From positions 40,481-104,480 of the forward strand of contig JAAHFN010000027.1 in the NCBI GenBank assembly GCA_010672965.1: a DNA stretch of 64,000 nucleotides, read 5' to 3'. Of the stretch, positions 8,338 through 16,647 are shown piece by piece. The stretch comes from Oscillatoria sp. SIO1A7 (GTDB taxonomy: Bacteria; Cyanobacteriota; Cyanobacteriia; Cyanobacteriales; Laspinemataceae). The notes under the pieces were generated by a model. That model saw nothing but the letters and a program-made list of their open reading frames with translations. It was not told the origin of the DNA and did no database searches. Every line of letters begins with the position of its first letter. The first letter of the stretch is position 1. Both the position numbers and the translations under genes were made by a program.

Positions 8338-8750
8338 TGAGCTATCTACTCGATACGAATATCGTTTCGGTGCTTATAAACTCTAGCAGCGAACGAATCG
8401 AAAAGAAAATCCGATACCTGCTGGTTAGGGAGTTAATTTTTATCAGTTGCATAACCTACTTTGAAGTCAAAGGAGGATTATTGGCAAAAAATGCTACCAG
8501 AAAGCTGGAACGCTTTAATGAGTTGTGCAACACTGAATTGACTGTTTTATACCTGGAAGACCAAAAGATACTCGATCGCGCCTCGCAAATATATGCCGAA
8601 CTGAGGCGGGCGGGAACGCCGGTGGGAACTGCCGATATTTTAATCGCTGCTACGGCAATAGAGCGGGGCTTAATTCTGGTTTCTCACGATGCGGATATGC
8701 TGCGGATTGGGGGAGCGAATGTCGAGGATTGGCTGGCTCCATCAGAATGA
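8337..8750 (+). CDS. vapC: PIN-domain ribonuclease toxin (VapC family), second copy
   Basis: The protein has 137 residues and the PIN acidic residues: LLDTNIVS at the N-terminus, YFEVKGG, GTADILIAATAI and SHDADML. It is a clear paralogue of the toxin at 600-1007 but differs at many positions, so this duplication is older than the one at the left edge. It is translationally coupled to the preceding antitoxin by a one-base overlap. The expected activity is cleavage of structured RNA when the antitoxin is lost. Confidence 0.85.
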   Translation: MSYLLDTNIVSVLINSSSERIEKKIRYLLVRELIFISCITYFEVKGGLLAKNATRKLERFNELCNTELTVLYLEDQKILDRASQIYAELRRAGTPVGTADILIAATAIERGLILVSHDADMLRIGGANVEDWLAPSE

Positions 8751-8753
8751 GGC

Positions 8754-8841
8754 AGGACTTACGCAAAGACGCTATTGATAGGGTTAGCAACGCGCACAAT
8801 AAGCTATATATAGAGTCGTTCTGACGATTTGCGTAAGTCCT
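8754..8841. mobile_element. Family B MITE-like element (88 bp)
   Basis: The ends are AGGACTTACGCAAA and TTTGCGTAAGTCCT, a perfect 14-bp inverted pair. No coding sequence is present. The element starts three bases after the PIN toxin stop codon. Other copies with these ends occur at 11103-11194, 15058-15306, 15599-15861 and 18509-18620. Confidence 0.75.
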
Positions 8842-8993
8842 GTGAGGGAAACTTTGGGAAAGGGCAACTGGGGTGGGGGCAACTGGGGACGCGATCGCTA
8901 GCAAAGAGCTATTGCGGTCCCTTTATGCAGCGTAAAATCTTAGAAATAAGGGAAATTAAGGCGGTTTTTCCGTATTTTTACCCTTGAAAAATT

Positions 8994-9012
8994 GGAACAA
9001 TCGTTCTAGAAT
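8994..9012. promoter_or_regulatory. TetR operator candidate O1
   Basis: The site TGGAACAATCGTTCTAGAA has arms GAAC and GTTC around a 4-base centre. It lies 103 bp before the start of the TetR gene. Two very similar sites occur at 9712-9729 and 9907-9925. Operators of this shape are known for TetR proteins of the NemR/DhaR type. The inference is negative autoregulation. Confidence 0.6.
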
Positions 9013-9114
9013 TAAATATAAAAAAACACCAAGAGCAGGGTTACTACTGCCATGCAACCTTACGCTTGGTGGTTTATGGAAAGATATTAGTTTAGGCAAA
9101 AAGGATACTACATA

Positions 9115-9696
9115 ATGGCACGACGCAAAGAGTTCGATCGCGAGTATGTGCTAGAGCGAGCTATGGATGTATTTTGGCACAAGGGATACGAGGCCACCTC
9201 TGTTCAAGACTTGGTAGGTCATATGGGTATTAGCAGAGGCAGCCTTTACGATACCTTTGGGGACAAACACAGCCTGTTCATAGCAGTTCTCGATCGCTAT
9301 CGCGAGGCTACGGCAAGCAAGATGCTACAGGGTTTGGAGAGTCCAGATGCCAGTCTAGATGCGATTCGCCAGTTTTTTAAAATGATAGTTGTTGCCCTAT
9401 CTTCTCAAGAAATATGTAAGGGTTGCTTGGTTGTCAATTCTATGGTAGAGTTGGCCGGCCACGATCCGCAGGCAGCTAGATCCCTGCGCGCCCATCTCTC
9501 AAGAATGGAGCGGGCTTTTTATCGAGCCCTGCGTCGCGCCCGCTCTCAAGGGGAAATTAGCGATCGCCACGACCTCCATGCTCTAGCTCAGTTTTTAATC
9601 GGAACCACCAGCGGACTAAGTGTTGTAGCAAAAACTTCTCCCAATCCTCAAGTGTTGCAAAATATGGTTGATGTGGCCCTATCGTCATTGCAGTGA
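9115..9696 (+). CDS. TetR/AcrR family transcriptional regulator
   Basis: The 193-residue protein begins with a typical TetR DNA-binding domain (residues about 5-55): EYVLERAMDVFWHKGYEAT, then the helix-turn-helix SVQDLVGHMGISRGSLYDTFGDK (read in two parts). The C-terminal domain contains CKGCLVVNSMVELA, with two Cys residues around position 103-106. That resembles regulators of the NemR/AcuR group, which sense reactive electrophiles; this is inference. A possible ribosome binding site AAGGA precedes the ATG. Three matching palindromes surround this gene and the start of the next, so it probably controls itself and the DUF2808 gene downstream. Confidence 0.85.
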   Translation: MARRKEFDREYVLERAMDVFWHKGYEATSVQDLVGHMGISRGSLYDTFGDKHSLFIAVLDRYREATASKMLQGLESPDASLDAIRQFFKMIVVALSSQEICKGCLVVNSMVELAGHDPQAARSLRAHLSRMERAFYRALRRARSQGEISDRHDLHALAQFLIGTTSGLSVVAKTSPNPQVLQNMVDVALSSLQ

Positions 9697-9711
9697 TTTT
9701 ACATAAAATTT

Positions 9712-9729
9712 TTGACCAATCGGTCTAGA
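9712..9729. promoter_or_regulatory. TetR operator candidate O2
   Basis: TTGACCAATCGGTCTAGA has arms GACC and GGTC and the same AATC centre as O1. It lies 16 bp after the TetR stop codon and 243 bp before the DUF2808 gene. Confidence 0.6.
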
Positions 9730-9906
9730 ATGTGTTAGAGTAGATCCAAAGGCAAAAAGAATAGGGCGATCGCAAGATACGGAGACTCATTGAGAGCGAT
9801 CGCTCCTTGCATCTTGTTAGTCGTAAATCCGGTATCAAAGCAAAGAGGGTCCCAATTTATTTTCAGATAAGATCCGGTAGTTATTGATTATTTTTTTGCC
9901 TTTTTC

Positions 9907-9925
9907 TGGAACAATTGTTCTAGAA
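9907..9925. promoter_or_regulatory. TetR operator candidate O3
   Basis: TGGAACAATTGTTCTAGAA differs from O1 in only one position, in the centre. It lies 47 bp before the DUF2808 start codon, where a repressor would cover the promoter. Confidence 0.65.
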
Positions 9926-9971
9926 AAGCAGATCAAAAAGATTTATCTTGCAGAAAACAGGAGTATAGAGG

Positions 9972-10571
9972 ATGTTTAGACAATTTGTCAAGAACCCGAG
10001 AAGCGCTTTCATAGCTGGAGCCTTGCTCTCTGCAGCCCTTGTCGCTTCCCCCAGTGCTGCGAACGAGCTACGCCAAGAGGGTGCCTACGAACAAACTGCC
10101 TACGAACAAACTGCCTACCAACGGGCCGCATTTGAAACGGCTCCCCGCTTGATACGGTCTGCGGCCAGCTCTAGTACGTCTAATGCTCCGGCATCTTACC
10201 ATTTCACCGTGACCGTTCCCGAGAATGCTGGCGAATCCCTACAAGCTGTCAAAATAGTACAGCAACCGGGGGTGCAAAAAATAGAGTTTAATATGAATCG
10301 GAGCCAAGCTTTCATCGGCGATAGCTTTGCTGGCGGGCCGAACTTGTCTTTAGCCAGTACCGGAGGACTGCCCTCCGCTAAGGGAGAGGTAACGATAGTA
10401 TTCGATTCTCCCGTACCTCCGGGCAGCACGGTAACAGTTTCTGTCCGAGTCAAAGAAAATCCCCGTTTTGGTGGCGTCTATTTGTTCGGAGTCACGGCGT
10501 ATCCAGAGGGAAACAATATTGACGGTCATTTTCTCGGCTACGGTCGCCTACATTTCAACCCCAGCTTCTAA
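9972..10571 (+). CDS. Exported DUF2808 family protein
   Basis: The 199-residue protein has an N-terminal signal peptide (basic start, hydrophobic FIAGALLSAALVA, cleavage probably after SAAN or nearby). A short tandem repeat AYEQTAYEQTAYQ follows. From about residue 74 it matches the DUF2808 pattern: SYHFTVTVPENAGESLQAVKI, IEFN, AFIGDSF, VTIVFDSPVPPGSTVTVSVRV and GVYLFGVTAYPEG. The function is unknown; it should be periplasmic or attached to the outer membrane. It is probably controlled by the upstream TetR protein through sites O2 and O3. A strong terminator follows at 10639. Confidence 0.8.
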   Translation: MFRQFVKNPRSAFIAGALLSAALVASPSAANELRQEGAYEQTAYEQTAYQRAAFETAPRLIRSAASSSTSNAPASYHFTVTVPENAGESLQAVKIVQQPGVQKIEFNMNRSQAFIGDSFAGGPNLSLASTGGLPSAKGEVTIVFDSPVPPGSTVTVSVRVKENPRFGGVYLFGVTAYPEGNNIDGHFLGYGRLHFNPSF

Positions 10572-10638
10572 AGCGAGAATTTAGAGGATGAAAAGAATAA
10601 GTGATGTAGTAAGCGGCGATCGCTACCTACCAATGCAA

Positions 10639-10670
10639 CCCCCAGCACCGGATCTGCTGGGGGTTTGTTT
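10639..10670 (+). terminator. Rho-independent terminator after the DUF2808 gene
   Basis: A 9-bp perfect stem CCCCCAGCA / TGCTGGGGG with a 7-base loop is followed by TTTGTTT. It lies 68 bp after the stop codon. The small open frame that spans it (10588-10791) is therefore not believed to be a gene. Confidence 0.85.
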
Positions 10671-10732
10671 CGATCGGATACCCTCGCTCTTGCCGGATCT
10701 TACCGGATCTGGTCTCATCGATTTGGAAAATA

Positions 10733-10884
10733 ATATCAAATCCGCTTGCCGCAGAAATCCCGTAGGCAACCCCCCGCGCACCGTTAGTTAGGGAAAGCGT
10801 TGCTATCGCCCCGAGCCGCAGGGGCAGCCGCCGCCACTCGGACTGCCCTTACAAATACTGGAATTGTTTAAAAGGATTTGATAT
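10733..10884. repeat. Family E inverted-repeat element
   Basis: The left end is ATATCAAATCCG and the right end GGATTTGATATG. A related element with the same ends lies at 33782-33906. The interior contains GC-rich sequence with no gene. The ends and the interior are more diverged than those of families A and B. Confidence 0.55.
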
Positions 10885-11102
10885 GTAGCACTACCGATTA
10901 AGGTTAGGACATTAGGACAGGAATCAAAACGCAAAGAGTGCGCTTGTTGCCAGAACTTTAGCTGACTGCTGATAGCTTGCTGCTATAAGTTGTTTCGGAC
11001 TAGCGTCCGCTGGCATTGTCGCAAAGTATGCGCTTAACGAAAAGGTCAGCAAGGCTAATAAGTCAACCCAATTTCGGCAATTTTGCTAAAAAAAGAATAA
11101 CT

Positions 11103-11194
11103 TAACTTACGCTAATAATCTGTATGTATGTAGGGTGCCGCACTGCGTCAAGCGCTAAATATACTGTTAGATCTGGCAATTAGCGTAAGTCCTA
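11103..11194. repeat. Family B element remnant
   Basis: The arms are AACTTACGCTAAT and ATTAGCGTAAGTCC, which pair well. The element matches the terminal repeats of family B but the left end is degraded. Confidence 0.6.
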
Positions 11195-11690
11195 ATTAAT
11201 AAACAATGGAGCTGACTGGCTCGGGATTAAGTATAAAATAAACTCTCTTTATATTGGCGATCGCTCTCTTTGAGGGCAACTCACTGCCGATTCCATATTA
11301 CCAATAGCTCAAAAGAACTCTATGCAGTATTTGGGGCCTTTTTTGTTGCTCTAGAGAGGAACTATATAGATTATTTAAAATAATAGCTTTTTTATAGGGA
11401 CAAAAAGGAAATATTGATGCAGTTTTAAACAATAAAATCAATGGATAAGTTTATAAATGGGTTAAAGGTTAGCATAGCTATTGAGAATAAACTCGTTAAA
11501 AAAAGAAAATATACAACGGACCGTTAAGTGGCGTTTCTGCGATTAGAATTCGGTCATTCTTAATAATTTTTTCGAGAGAGATCGCGCTGAGTCTTGCTAA
11601 AATTGCCTTCAATAGAGCCGGATTTTATGGCAGAGGGCGCGCAATGGTGGACAATAGTCAAGGAGCGATGAGGCGATCGCCACTGAAAAA
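11195..11690. other. Gene-poor intergenic stretch
   Basis: I see no credible gene here. The DNA is AT-rich with two HIP1 or near-HIP1 sites. The leader of the downstream lipoprotein gene and its promoter must lie in this part, but no clear -35/-10 pair was identified. Confidence 0.5.
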
Positions 11691-11704
11691 GGAGAATGGC
11701 TAAA

Positions 11705-12601
11705 ATGACCAAAAAGTTGATCCCGTTGGCAATGCTGATACTGGCAATATGTCAAGGATGTTTGCCTAAAGCGCAGGATCTGCTACCGCCCGGAACCGAC
11801 CTCAGGGAGCCTGAAGTCCCCGATTTGTTTTCTGACTTTGAGGTGGCGATAGACTCTCCAGGAGCGAGGCTTTACCAAAACGGGGTGGATTACGTCCAAG
11901 CAATAGACCTAAGCCTTGGGGCATCGATCCGCTTTCTAAATGGACGGGTCAGCGATCCCGGTCAAGGTAAAGGGGTATATGGCGGCAACGATCCCAAGTT
12001 GTTGCGTCAGAAGATGGAAGAGGCTTGGACTAAGTTTTCCCAAACCAGTCAGGAGAGCTTTTGTATTGCGAACGGTCAATTTTTTAGAAATGATAGCGCT
12101 AAGGCGACTGCTTTAGCATTCCCGATTAAAGCTGATGGCAAGATACTGACAGATGGCTATGCTGGGGAAAGCGAGTACGCCCAAGAAAAAATGATGCTGG
12201 AAGTGTGGAGCGATCGCGCCAAAATTAAAGCCTTTGAACCCAACAGCTTTTATGCTTCGGACGCCCCCAATATTATAGTCGGCCTCAAGCAAGATGCTGA
12301 CAAAGGAATTGTCAAAGAGACCGGTCGAACCTTTATCGGCTTGAAAGACGAAAATTTTGACGGCAACAAAGAAACCGTGCTAATTTTTACCTCCGAGTCT
12401 GCAAGTCAACCCCATGCCGCTGAAGTTCTGCGCTATTTTGGAGCCAGTGAAATAATCATGCTCGATGGCGGCGGCTCTACACAACTGATCTGTCAGGGAA
12501 ACAGCTATGTTAGCTCCCCCAGAACCATTCCCCAAATGATTGGCGTTGACAGCGCTCCCTCTAATTCCACATCCGCCAGCGGTAGTCTATCTAAACCCTA
12601 A
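11705..12601 (+). CDS. Phosphodiester glycosidase family (NAGPA/DUF2233) lipoprotein
   Basis: The ATG at 11705 (298 residues) is preferred because GGAG at 11691-11694 is 10 bases upstream; the ATG at 11696 is too close to it. The N-terminus is a lipoprotein signal with hydrophobic LAMLILAICQGC, where Cys is the likely lipid site. The body has the marks of the phosphodiester glycosidase family: CIANGQFF, later IIMLDGGGSTQLICQG, then PRTIPQMIGV at the end. Family members hydrolyse sugar phosphodiesters such as GlcNAc-1-phosphodiester; the substrate here is unknown. It should be membrane-anchored and face the periplasm. Confidence 0.8.
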   Translation: MTKKLIPLAMLILAICQGCLPKAQDLLPPGTDLREPEVPDLFSDFEVAIDSPGARLYQNGVDYVQAIDLSLGASIRFLNGRVSDPGQGKGVYGGNDPKLLRQKMEEAWTKFSQTSQESFCIANGQFFRNDSAKATALAFPIKADGKILTDGYAGESEYAQEKMMLEVWSDRAKIKAFEPNSFYASDAPNIIVGLKQDADKGIVKETGRTFIGLKDENFDGNKETVLIFTSESASQPHAAEVLRYFGASEIIMLDGGGSTQLICQGNSYVSSPRTIPQMIGVDSAPSNSTSASGSLSKP

Positions 12602-12607
12602 TTTATT

Positions 12608-12720
12608 TAAATTTTGAGTTTTAAGTTTTGAGTTTTAAGTTTTAAGTTTTAAGTTTTGAGTCTTTAAATTAAGATAAGTAAGCTCAAAACTCTCAAAACT
12701 TAAAACTCAAAATATCAAAT
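12608..12720. repeat. Inverted heptamer array (TTTTAAG / CTTAAAA)
   Basis: The first half is a run of TTTTGAG and TTTTAAG heptamers. The second half, after about 35 bases, carries the complement (CTCAAAACT, ACTTAAAACTC). The whole can fold as a long AT-rich hairpin. It begins just after the glycosidase stop codon. Confidence 0.8.
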
Positions 12721-12810
12721 CCTTTTAATCCCCCCCAACAAAACCTCAAAACAAATCGCGCTTCCCGTAGGACAAGCGTCCCGCCTGTCCTAACAAGTGG
12801 GATAGCGACA

Positions 12811-13012
12811 GTTGCCGGCCTTGGGCATAAATGTCTGGGGCGAAGCATTCCAGTTCATAAACTTAGTTTAAAGCAAAGGGTATCTGGGGTGTTTTTTGTA
12901 ATTCCCCTTTTTGGAGTTGCCGGCCTTGGGCATAAATGTCTGGGGCGAAGCATTCCAGTTCATAAACTTAGTTTAAAGCAAAGGGTATCTGGGGAATGCT
13001 GTCGCCCCTACG
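12811..13012. repeat. 79-bp direct duplication of a half family A element
   Basis: Positions 12811-12889 and 12916-12994 are identical over 79 bp, starting GTTGCCGGCC and ending GTATCTGGGG. Each contains the TCTGGGGCGAAGCATTCC arm of family A. Only the second copy continues into the matching arm, GGAATGCTGTCGCCCC (to 13011), so the first copy is a truncated duplicate. Confidence 0.8.
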
Positions 13013-13058
13013 GCTTATATATTTCGAGGGTCGATTTTGGCCTTACAACCATCAAATC

Positions 13059-13425
13059 TAAAAAACATACCCTTGAAAGGGTGTGGGGAGAGGCAATCTG
13101 CGGGTATGTTTTTTAGATTTGGCATTATTGTGTATCGACACGGGACGTAGTGGTCTGTCTGGCTTAAAATTGTAGGGAGCGGCCCGGGAACGAAACAAGG
13201 GCGCAACGATTGGTATAGTTGGGTTGAACGGAGTGAAACCCAACCTACATTTACTACATTTACACACAATTTTAACCGTCGCCTTGCCAGTAGGGGCGAC
13301 AGCATTCCCGAGATAGCTTTTGCTATAAATAAAATTATTGGATTGGAATGCTTCGCCCCAGAAACCCATGCAGCCCACCGACCGCGCTCCTGCGAGGAAA
13401 CTATAAAAAACATACCCTTGAAAGG
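13059..13425. mobile_element. Family C composite element, with nested family A
   Basis: TAAAAAACATACCCTTGAAA occurs at 13059 and again at about 13404. Between them an inverted copy GGGTATGTTTTTTAGA occurs at about 13103. The right part, with CAGAAACCCATGCAGCCCACC, is shared with the element at 24112-24312. A family A hairpin lies inside at 13290-13360. No transposase is encoded. Confidence 0.7.
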
Positions 13426-13535
13426 TGGGGAGAGGGGGAGGTGTGGGAAGTGTGGGAAGAATTAAATAAAACTGTCCTCTCCCCACACTCTCCCCACACT
13501 CTCCCCACAGTCTCCCCACAGTCCCCCATTCCCTT

Positions 13536-15020
13536 TCAGGAATGTATGCTGCCATCGGGCATGATGGTTCCGGTCAACTTTGCTCCGGTGAGCTTTACCA
13601 AAATGCGGTTTCTTGTGCCGACTTTAGCGCCCCTTAAGTCGGCACCGCTCAGGTCAGCACCGCTAAAGTCAGCACCAATTAAGTTGCTTTCTCTCAAGTT
13701 AGCTCCTGTCAGGCAAGCTTGAAACAGGTTAGCTCGAAATAGATTGGCTCCGGATAAGTTAGCTCCGGCCAGATCCACCTTGTGCATAAAGGTGTCTTGT
13801 AAGTTGGCATTACTTAGGTTCGCGTTGCTTAAATTTCTGCCTGCGAAGTCTTTCTCTTTCAAGTCGGCACCGCTCAAGTCGGCACCGCTGAGATCCTTTT
13901 GCTGCTTTTTACTCTGGTAAGGCTGGCGGGAAGCCGATCGCTCTTGGCGAGATTCTGGGCGAGATTCTTGGCGAGCATAGGGAGCTTGGTAGTATTGCCT
14001 GCCTTGCGACCTTTGGGATGACTGCGAATTTTGCTCTTGGCGAGATTCTGGGCGAGATTCTGGGCGAGATTCTGGGCGAGATTCTGGGCGAGATTCTGGG
14101 CGAGATTCTTGGCGAGATTCTTGGCGAGCATAGGGAGCTTGGTAGTATTGCCTGCCTTGCGACCTTTGGGATGACTGCGAATTTTGGTCTTGGCGGGATT
14201 CTTGGCGAGATTCTGGGCGAGATTCTTGGCGAGATTCTTGGCGAGATTCTTGGCGAGCATAGGGAGGTTGGTAGTATTGCCTGCCTTGCGACCTTTGGGA
14301 TGACTGCGAATTTTGCTCTTGGCGAGATTCTGGGCGAGATTCTGGGCGAGATTCTGGGCGAGATTCTGGGCGAGATTCTGGGCGAGATTCTGGGCGAGAT
14401 TCTTGGCGAGCATAGGGAGCTTGGTAGTATTGCCTGCCTTGCGACCTTTGGGATGACTGCGAACTTTGCTCTTGGCGGGATTCTTGGCGAGATTCTTGGC
14501 GGGATTCTTGGCGAGCATAGGGAGCTTGGTAGTATTGCCTGCCTTGCGACCTTTGGGATGACTGCGAACTTTGCTCTTGGCGAGATTCTGGGCGAGATTC
14601 TTGGCGAGACTCTGGGCGAGATTCTTGGCGAGATTCTTGGCGAGATTCTTGGCGAGCATAGGGAGCTTGGTAGTATTGCCTGCCTTGCGACCTTTGGGAT
14701 GACTGCGAACTTTGCTCTTGGCGGGATTCTTGGCGAGATTTTTGGCGAGATTTTTGGTGCGGTTTTGAAGGATAGGTGGATGTAGAGGTTTTTGGCACTC
14801 GCGGCGATCGCTCGTACATCGACCTCAATTCGTCCCGCGCCCGATTGATTTCCTTCATTTTTTCTTGAGCTTTCTCTTGCAGGGGCAGATTATCTTTAGG
14901 TAGGAGGTCTGGATGCCACTCAAGCGCCAAGTCTTTATAGGCTTGGTTGATTTCTGAGAGGGAGGCTCCTGGAGTTAATCCCAGCAGTTTGTAGTATCGG
15001 GTCAAATTATTCATCTGCAT
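13536..15020 (-). CDS. J-domain protein with repeat linker and pentapeptide repeats
   Basis: From the ATG at 15020 the protein is 494 residues. An in-frame TTG at 15056 would add 12. The J domain follows immediately (TRYYKLLGLTPGASLSEINQAY) and keeps the HPD motif in EWHPDLLP, so it could stimulate an Hsp70. Then comes a very hydrophilic linker built from (R-Q/P-E-S) units, broken six times by a block SQSSQRSQGRQYYQ(A/P)PYAR. The C-terminus (about 90 residues) is made of pentapeptide repeats such as ADLSGADL and ANLSGANL, which form a right-handed beta helix. The linker DNA is tandemly repeated, so its length may vary between strains. Confidence 0.8.
   Translation of the reverse strand: MQMNNLTRYYKLLGLTPGASLSEINQAYKDLALEWHPDLLPKDNLPLQEKAQEKMKEINRARDELRSMYERSPRVPKTSTSTYPSKPHQKSRQKSRQESRQEQSSQSSQRSQGRQYYQAPYARQESRQESRQESRPESRQESRPESRQEQSSQSSQRSQGRQYYQAPYARQESRQESRQESRQEQSSQSSQRSQGRQYYQAPYARQESRPESRPESRPESRPESRPESRPESRQEQNSQSSQRSQGRQYYQPPYARQESRQESRQESRPESRQESRQDQNSQSSQRSQGRQYYQAPYARQESRQESRPESRPESRPESRPESRPESRQEQNSQSSQRSQGRQYYQAPYARQESRPESRQERSASRQPYQSKKQQKDLSGADLSGADLKEKDFAGRNLSNANLSNANLQDTFMHKVDLAGANLSGANLFRANLFQACLTGANLRESNLIGADFSGADLSGADLRGAKVGTRNRILVKLTGAKLTGTIMPDGSIHS
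13940..14760. repeat. Higher-order tandem repeat inside the J-domain gene
   Basis: Two levels are visible. The short unit is 12 bp (GGCGAGATTCTG or GGCGAGATTCTT). It is grouped in runs of 2-7 separated by six copies of a roughly 70-bp block containing TGCCTGCCTTGCGACCTTTG. All units are multiples of three, so three reading frames stay open. The alternative ORFs over this region are an artefact of this. Confidence 0.9.
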
Positions 15021-15057
15021 TGTCTTGACGATAGCTTCCTCTACAAAAGAACTCAAT

Positions 15058-15306
15058 AGGACTTACGCATCTACGCTACGGGTATGGGGAGCATTTCAAT
15101 TTCGTATCTAGCCGCCTAACGCCTATAGGCGTAAGCCCCGCCTCCGAAAAGCGGCTGGCGCGGCTACACAAAACAAGCGCCCTCCGGGCTGTCCCGTTAC
15201 AAAAGTGAAATGCTCCCCGGGTATGGGCGATAGCTAGATCCCCCTGGCGGTGCGATCGCTTGGGAATTGCCCCTACAAATATCAAATATGGAGATGCGTA
15301 AGTCCC
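15058..15306. mobile_element. Family B element with nested inverted repeat
   Basis: The ends are AGGACTTACGCATCT and AGATGCGTAAGTCC. Inside, GGGGAGCATTTCA and TGAAATGCTCCCC (about 15087-15219) form a second inverted pair, so this looks like one element inserted into another. The outer right half has the GGCGGTGCG...GAATTGCCCCTAC stretch shared with the copies at 15599 and 18509. Confidence 0.7.
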
Positions 15307-15598
15307 GCTCAAAAAACTGTAGCTCTACAGCCATCTCATCCCAGAGGCCGGTTTAGATAATATTTGTATATTGTTTGGGAGCAAAAGGTAAGGCCACCGT
15401 CCCGGGATGGATTTCAATTTAGGGATAGAAAAAGTAACTATGCTCTTTTTGCTTGAGCCGCTTTCGGCCTGGTTAGGAAATTTTGCTTAAAATAGCTAGA
15501 ACTAGATTCCAGGACAAAAAAGCGACGGCGATCGCCAGAACAAAAAAAAGAGCGATGCTAAATACCGATCGGATAGATTTCATAAATTTGACAATCTT

Positions 15599-15861
15599 AG
15601 GACTTACACATTAACTCTATGGACGGGACGGGGCGATAGCTGCGCTGACCTTGCGGTGCGCGGGGGAATTGCCCTACAAGACACCATATTTGCTTAAGGC
15701 GACTTCTGGTAATAAAAGTACCCGCTCGGGAGCGATCGCTCTGGTGCGATGCCCCCTCTCGGGAGGGGTTTGGGGGTGGGTACTCCGATCGGGAAAAACC
15801 CACCCACACCGCCCGCAGGAGGGGAAACGGTACTTTCTTTTCCAGAAGTCTCCTAAGTCCT
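15599..15861. repeat. Degenerate family B element plus other repeats
   Basis: It starts AGGACTTACACATTAACTCTA, shown here as two parts of the family B left end, and includes GGGGCGATAGCTGCGCTGACC and GCGGTGCGCGGGGGAATTGCC. The right arm TAAGTCCT is at 15854. Near 15799 a 28-bp GC-rich stretch, beginning CCCACCCACACCGCCC, is repeated exactly near 57968. Confidence 0.55.
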
Positions 15862-15865
15862 AAAT

Positions 15866-16264
15866 CTATTGAAAAGTCTTAACTATAGCAAGAACTATCG
15901 CTACCAAAGATCCTCCCAGCAGAGCCAAGGTTGCCAAGGCGCTAATGCCAAAGCCTGGGAGTCGTTTTTCCGCTTCTTGGTAATATCCCCAAGCATAGAG
16001 AATGCGCCCGACTATCCAGACAAAGCCAATCCCAGCTCCCCAGATAGGACTGATGAAGTAGGAAAACAACCAAAGTGCGGGCAAGAAGATGATTATTTGT
16101 TCCAATGTATTTTGCTGGACCCGCAATACTCGCTCGAATTCCGGGTTGCCCATCATCTGAGGAGGCTTAATTTGGTATTTGGCTCTGGCTCTACCGACAT
16201 TGGCAGTGATAGCGAAATAGACCAATAAAGCGCAGACAGTGACTAAACTGGGCCAGTAATACAT
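15866..16264 (-). CDS. MAPEG family membrane protein
   Basis: The 132-residue protein has four hydrophobic helices, as MAPEG proteins do. Typical segments are ALLVYFAITANVGRARAKY, the PEFERVLRVQQNTLEQIIIF motif (read in parts) after the first helix, and GRILYAWGYYQEAEKRLPGF near the third. The family includes microsomal glutathione transferases and related enzymes of glutathione-dependent peroxide or lipid metabolism. The residues ERVLRVQQNTLEQ fit the glutathione-binding part. The exact substrate is unknown. It is transcribed alone. Confidence 0.85.
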   Translation of the reverse strand: MYYWPSLVTVCALLVYFAITANVGRARAKYQIKPPQMMGNPEFERVLRVQQNTLEQIIIFLPALWLFSYFISPIWGAGIGFVWIVGRILYAWGYYQEAEKRLPGFGISALATLALLGGSLVAIVLAIVKTFQ

Positions 16265-16283
16265 AACACCTCATAATTTTAAT

Positions 16284-16372
16284 TGGGCATTGGGCATTGG
16301 GCATTGGGCATTGGGCAACCTCCCCCTCTTGGGAGGGGGTTGGGGGGTGGGTGGCATTGGGCATTGGGCAAA
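16284..16372. repeat. GGGCATT heptamer STRR array
   Basis: TTGGGCA/GGGCATT heptamers run from about 16284 to 16316 and again near 16353-16370, with a G-rich stretch between. Similar arrays occur at about 32983-33020 and 57308-57345. The rest of the gap up to the ABC gene has no gene that I can see. Confidence 0.8.
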
Positions 16373-16647
16373 AAAGCTCGTTCTGCCGCTCAGGGCGATC
16401 GCCCCTATATCTCTATTTTTAACCAGTTAAGTAAAGAAGCAATGCAGAAATGTAAAGCGGCGATCGCAACTAATATCTATAAGTATTTATACTCATTAAA
16501 CTGGCAATTTTTACAAGTCTTGGGAATTGGAGTTATAGGCAAAAATAGCTATAAATACCAAGCGTTCCCCCCTACAGAATCAACACCCATTCCCCATTCC
16601 CTATCCCCAACTTCTTAATTGTCCATTGCTCTACTATCCATGCTCGA

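Noticed and set aside
10588-10791. A 67-codon frame after the DUF2808 gene
   Set aside because: It crosses a strong rho-independent terminator and has no ribosome binding site or homology that I recognise.
13874-14785. Alternative frames of 255 and 261 codons inside the J-domain gene
   Set aside because: The repeat unit is a multiple of three, so frames open by periodicity. The frame with the J domain and pentapeptide repeats is the real gene.
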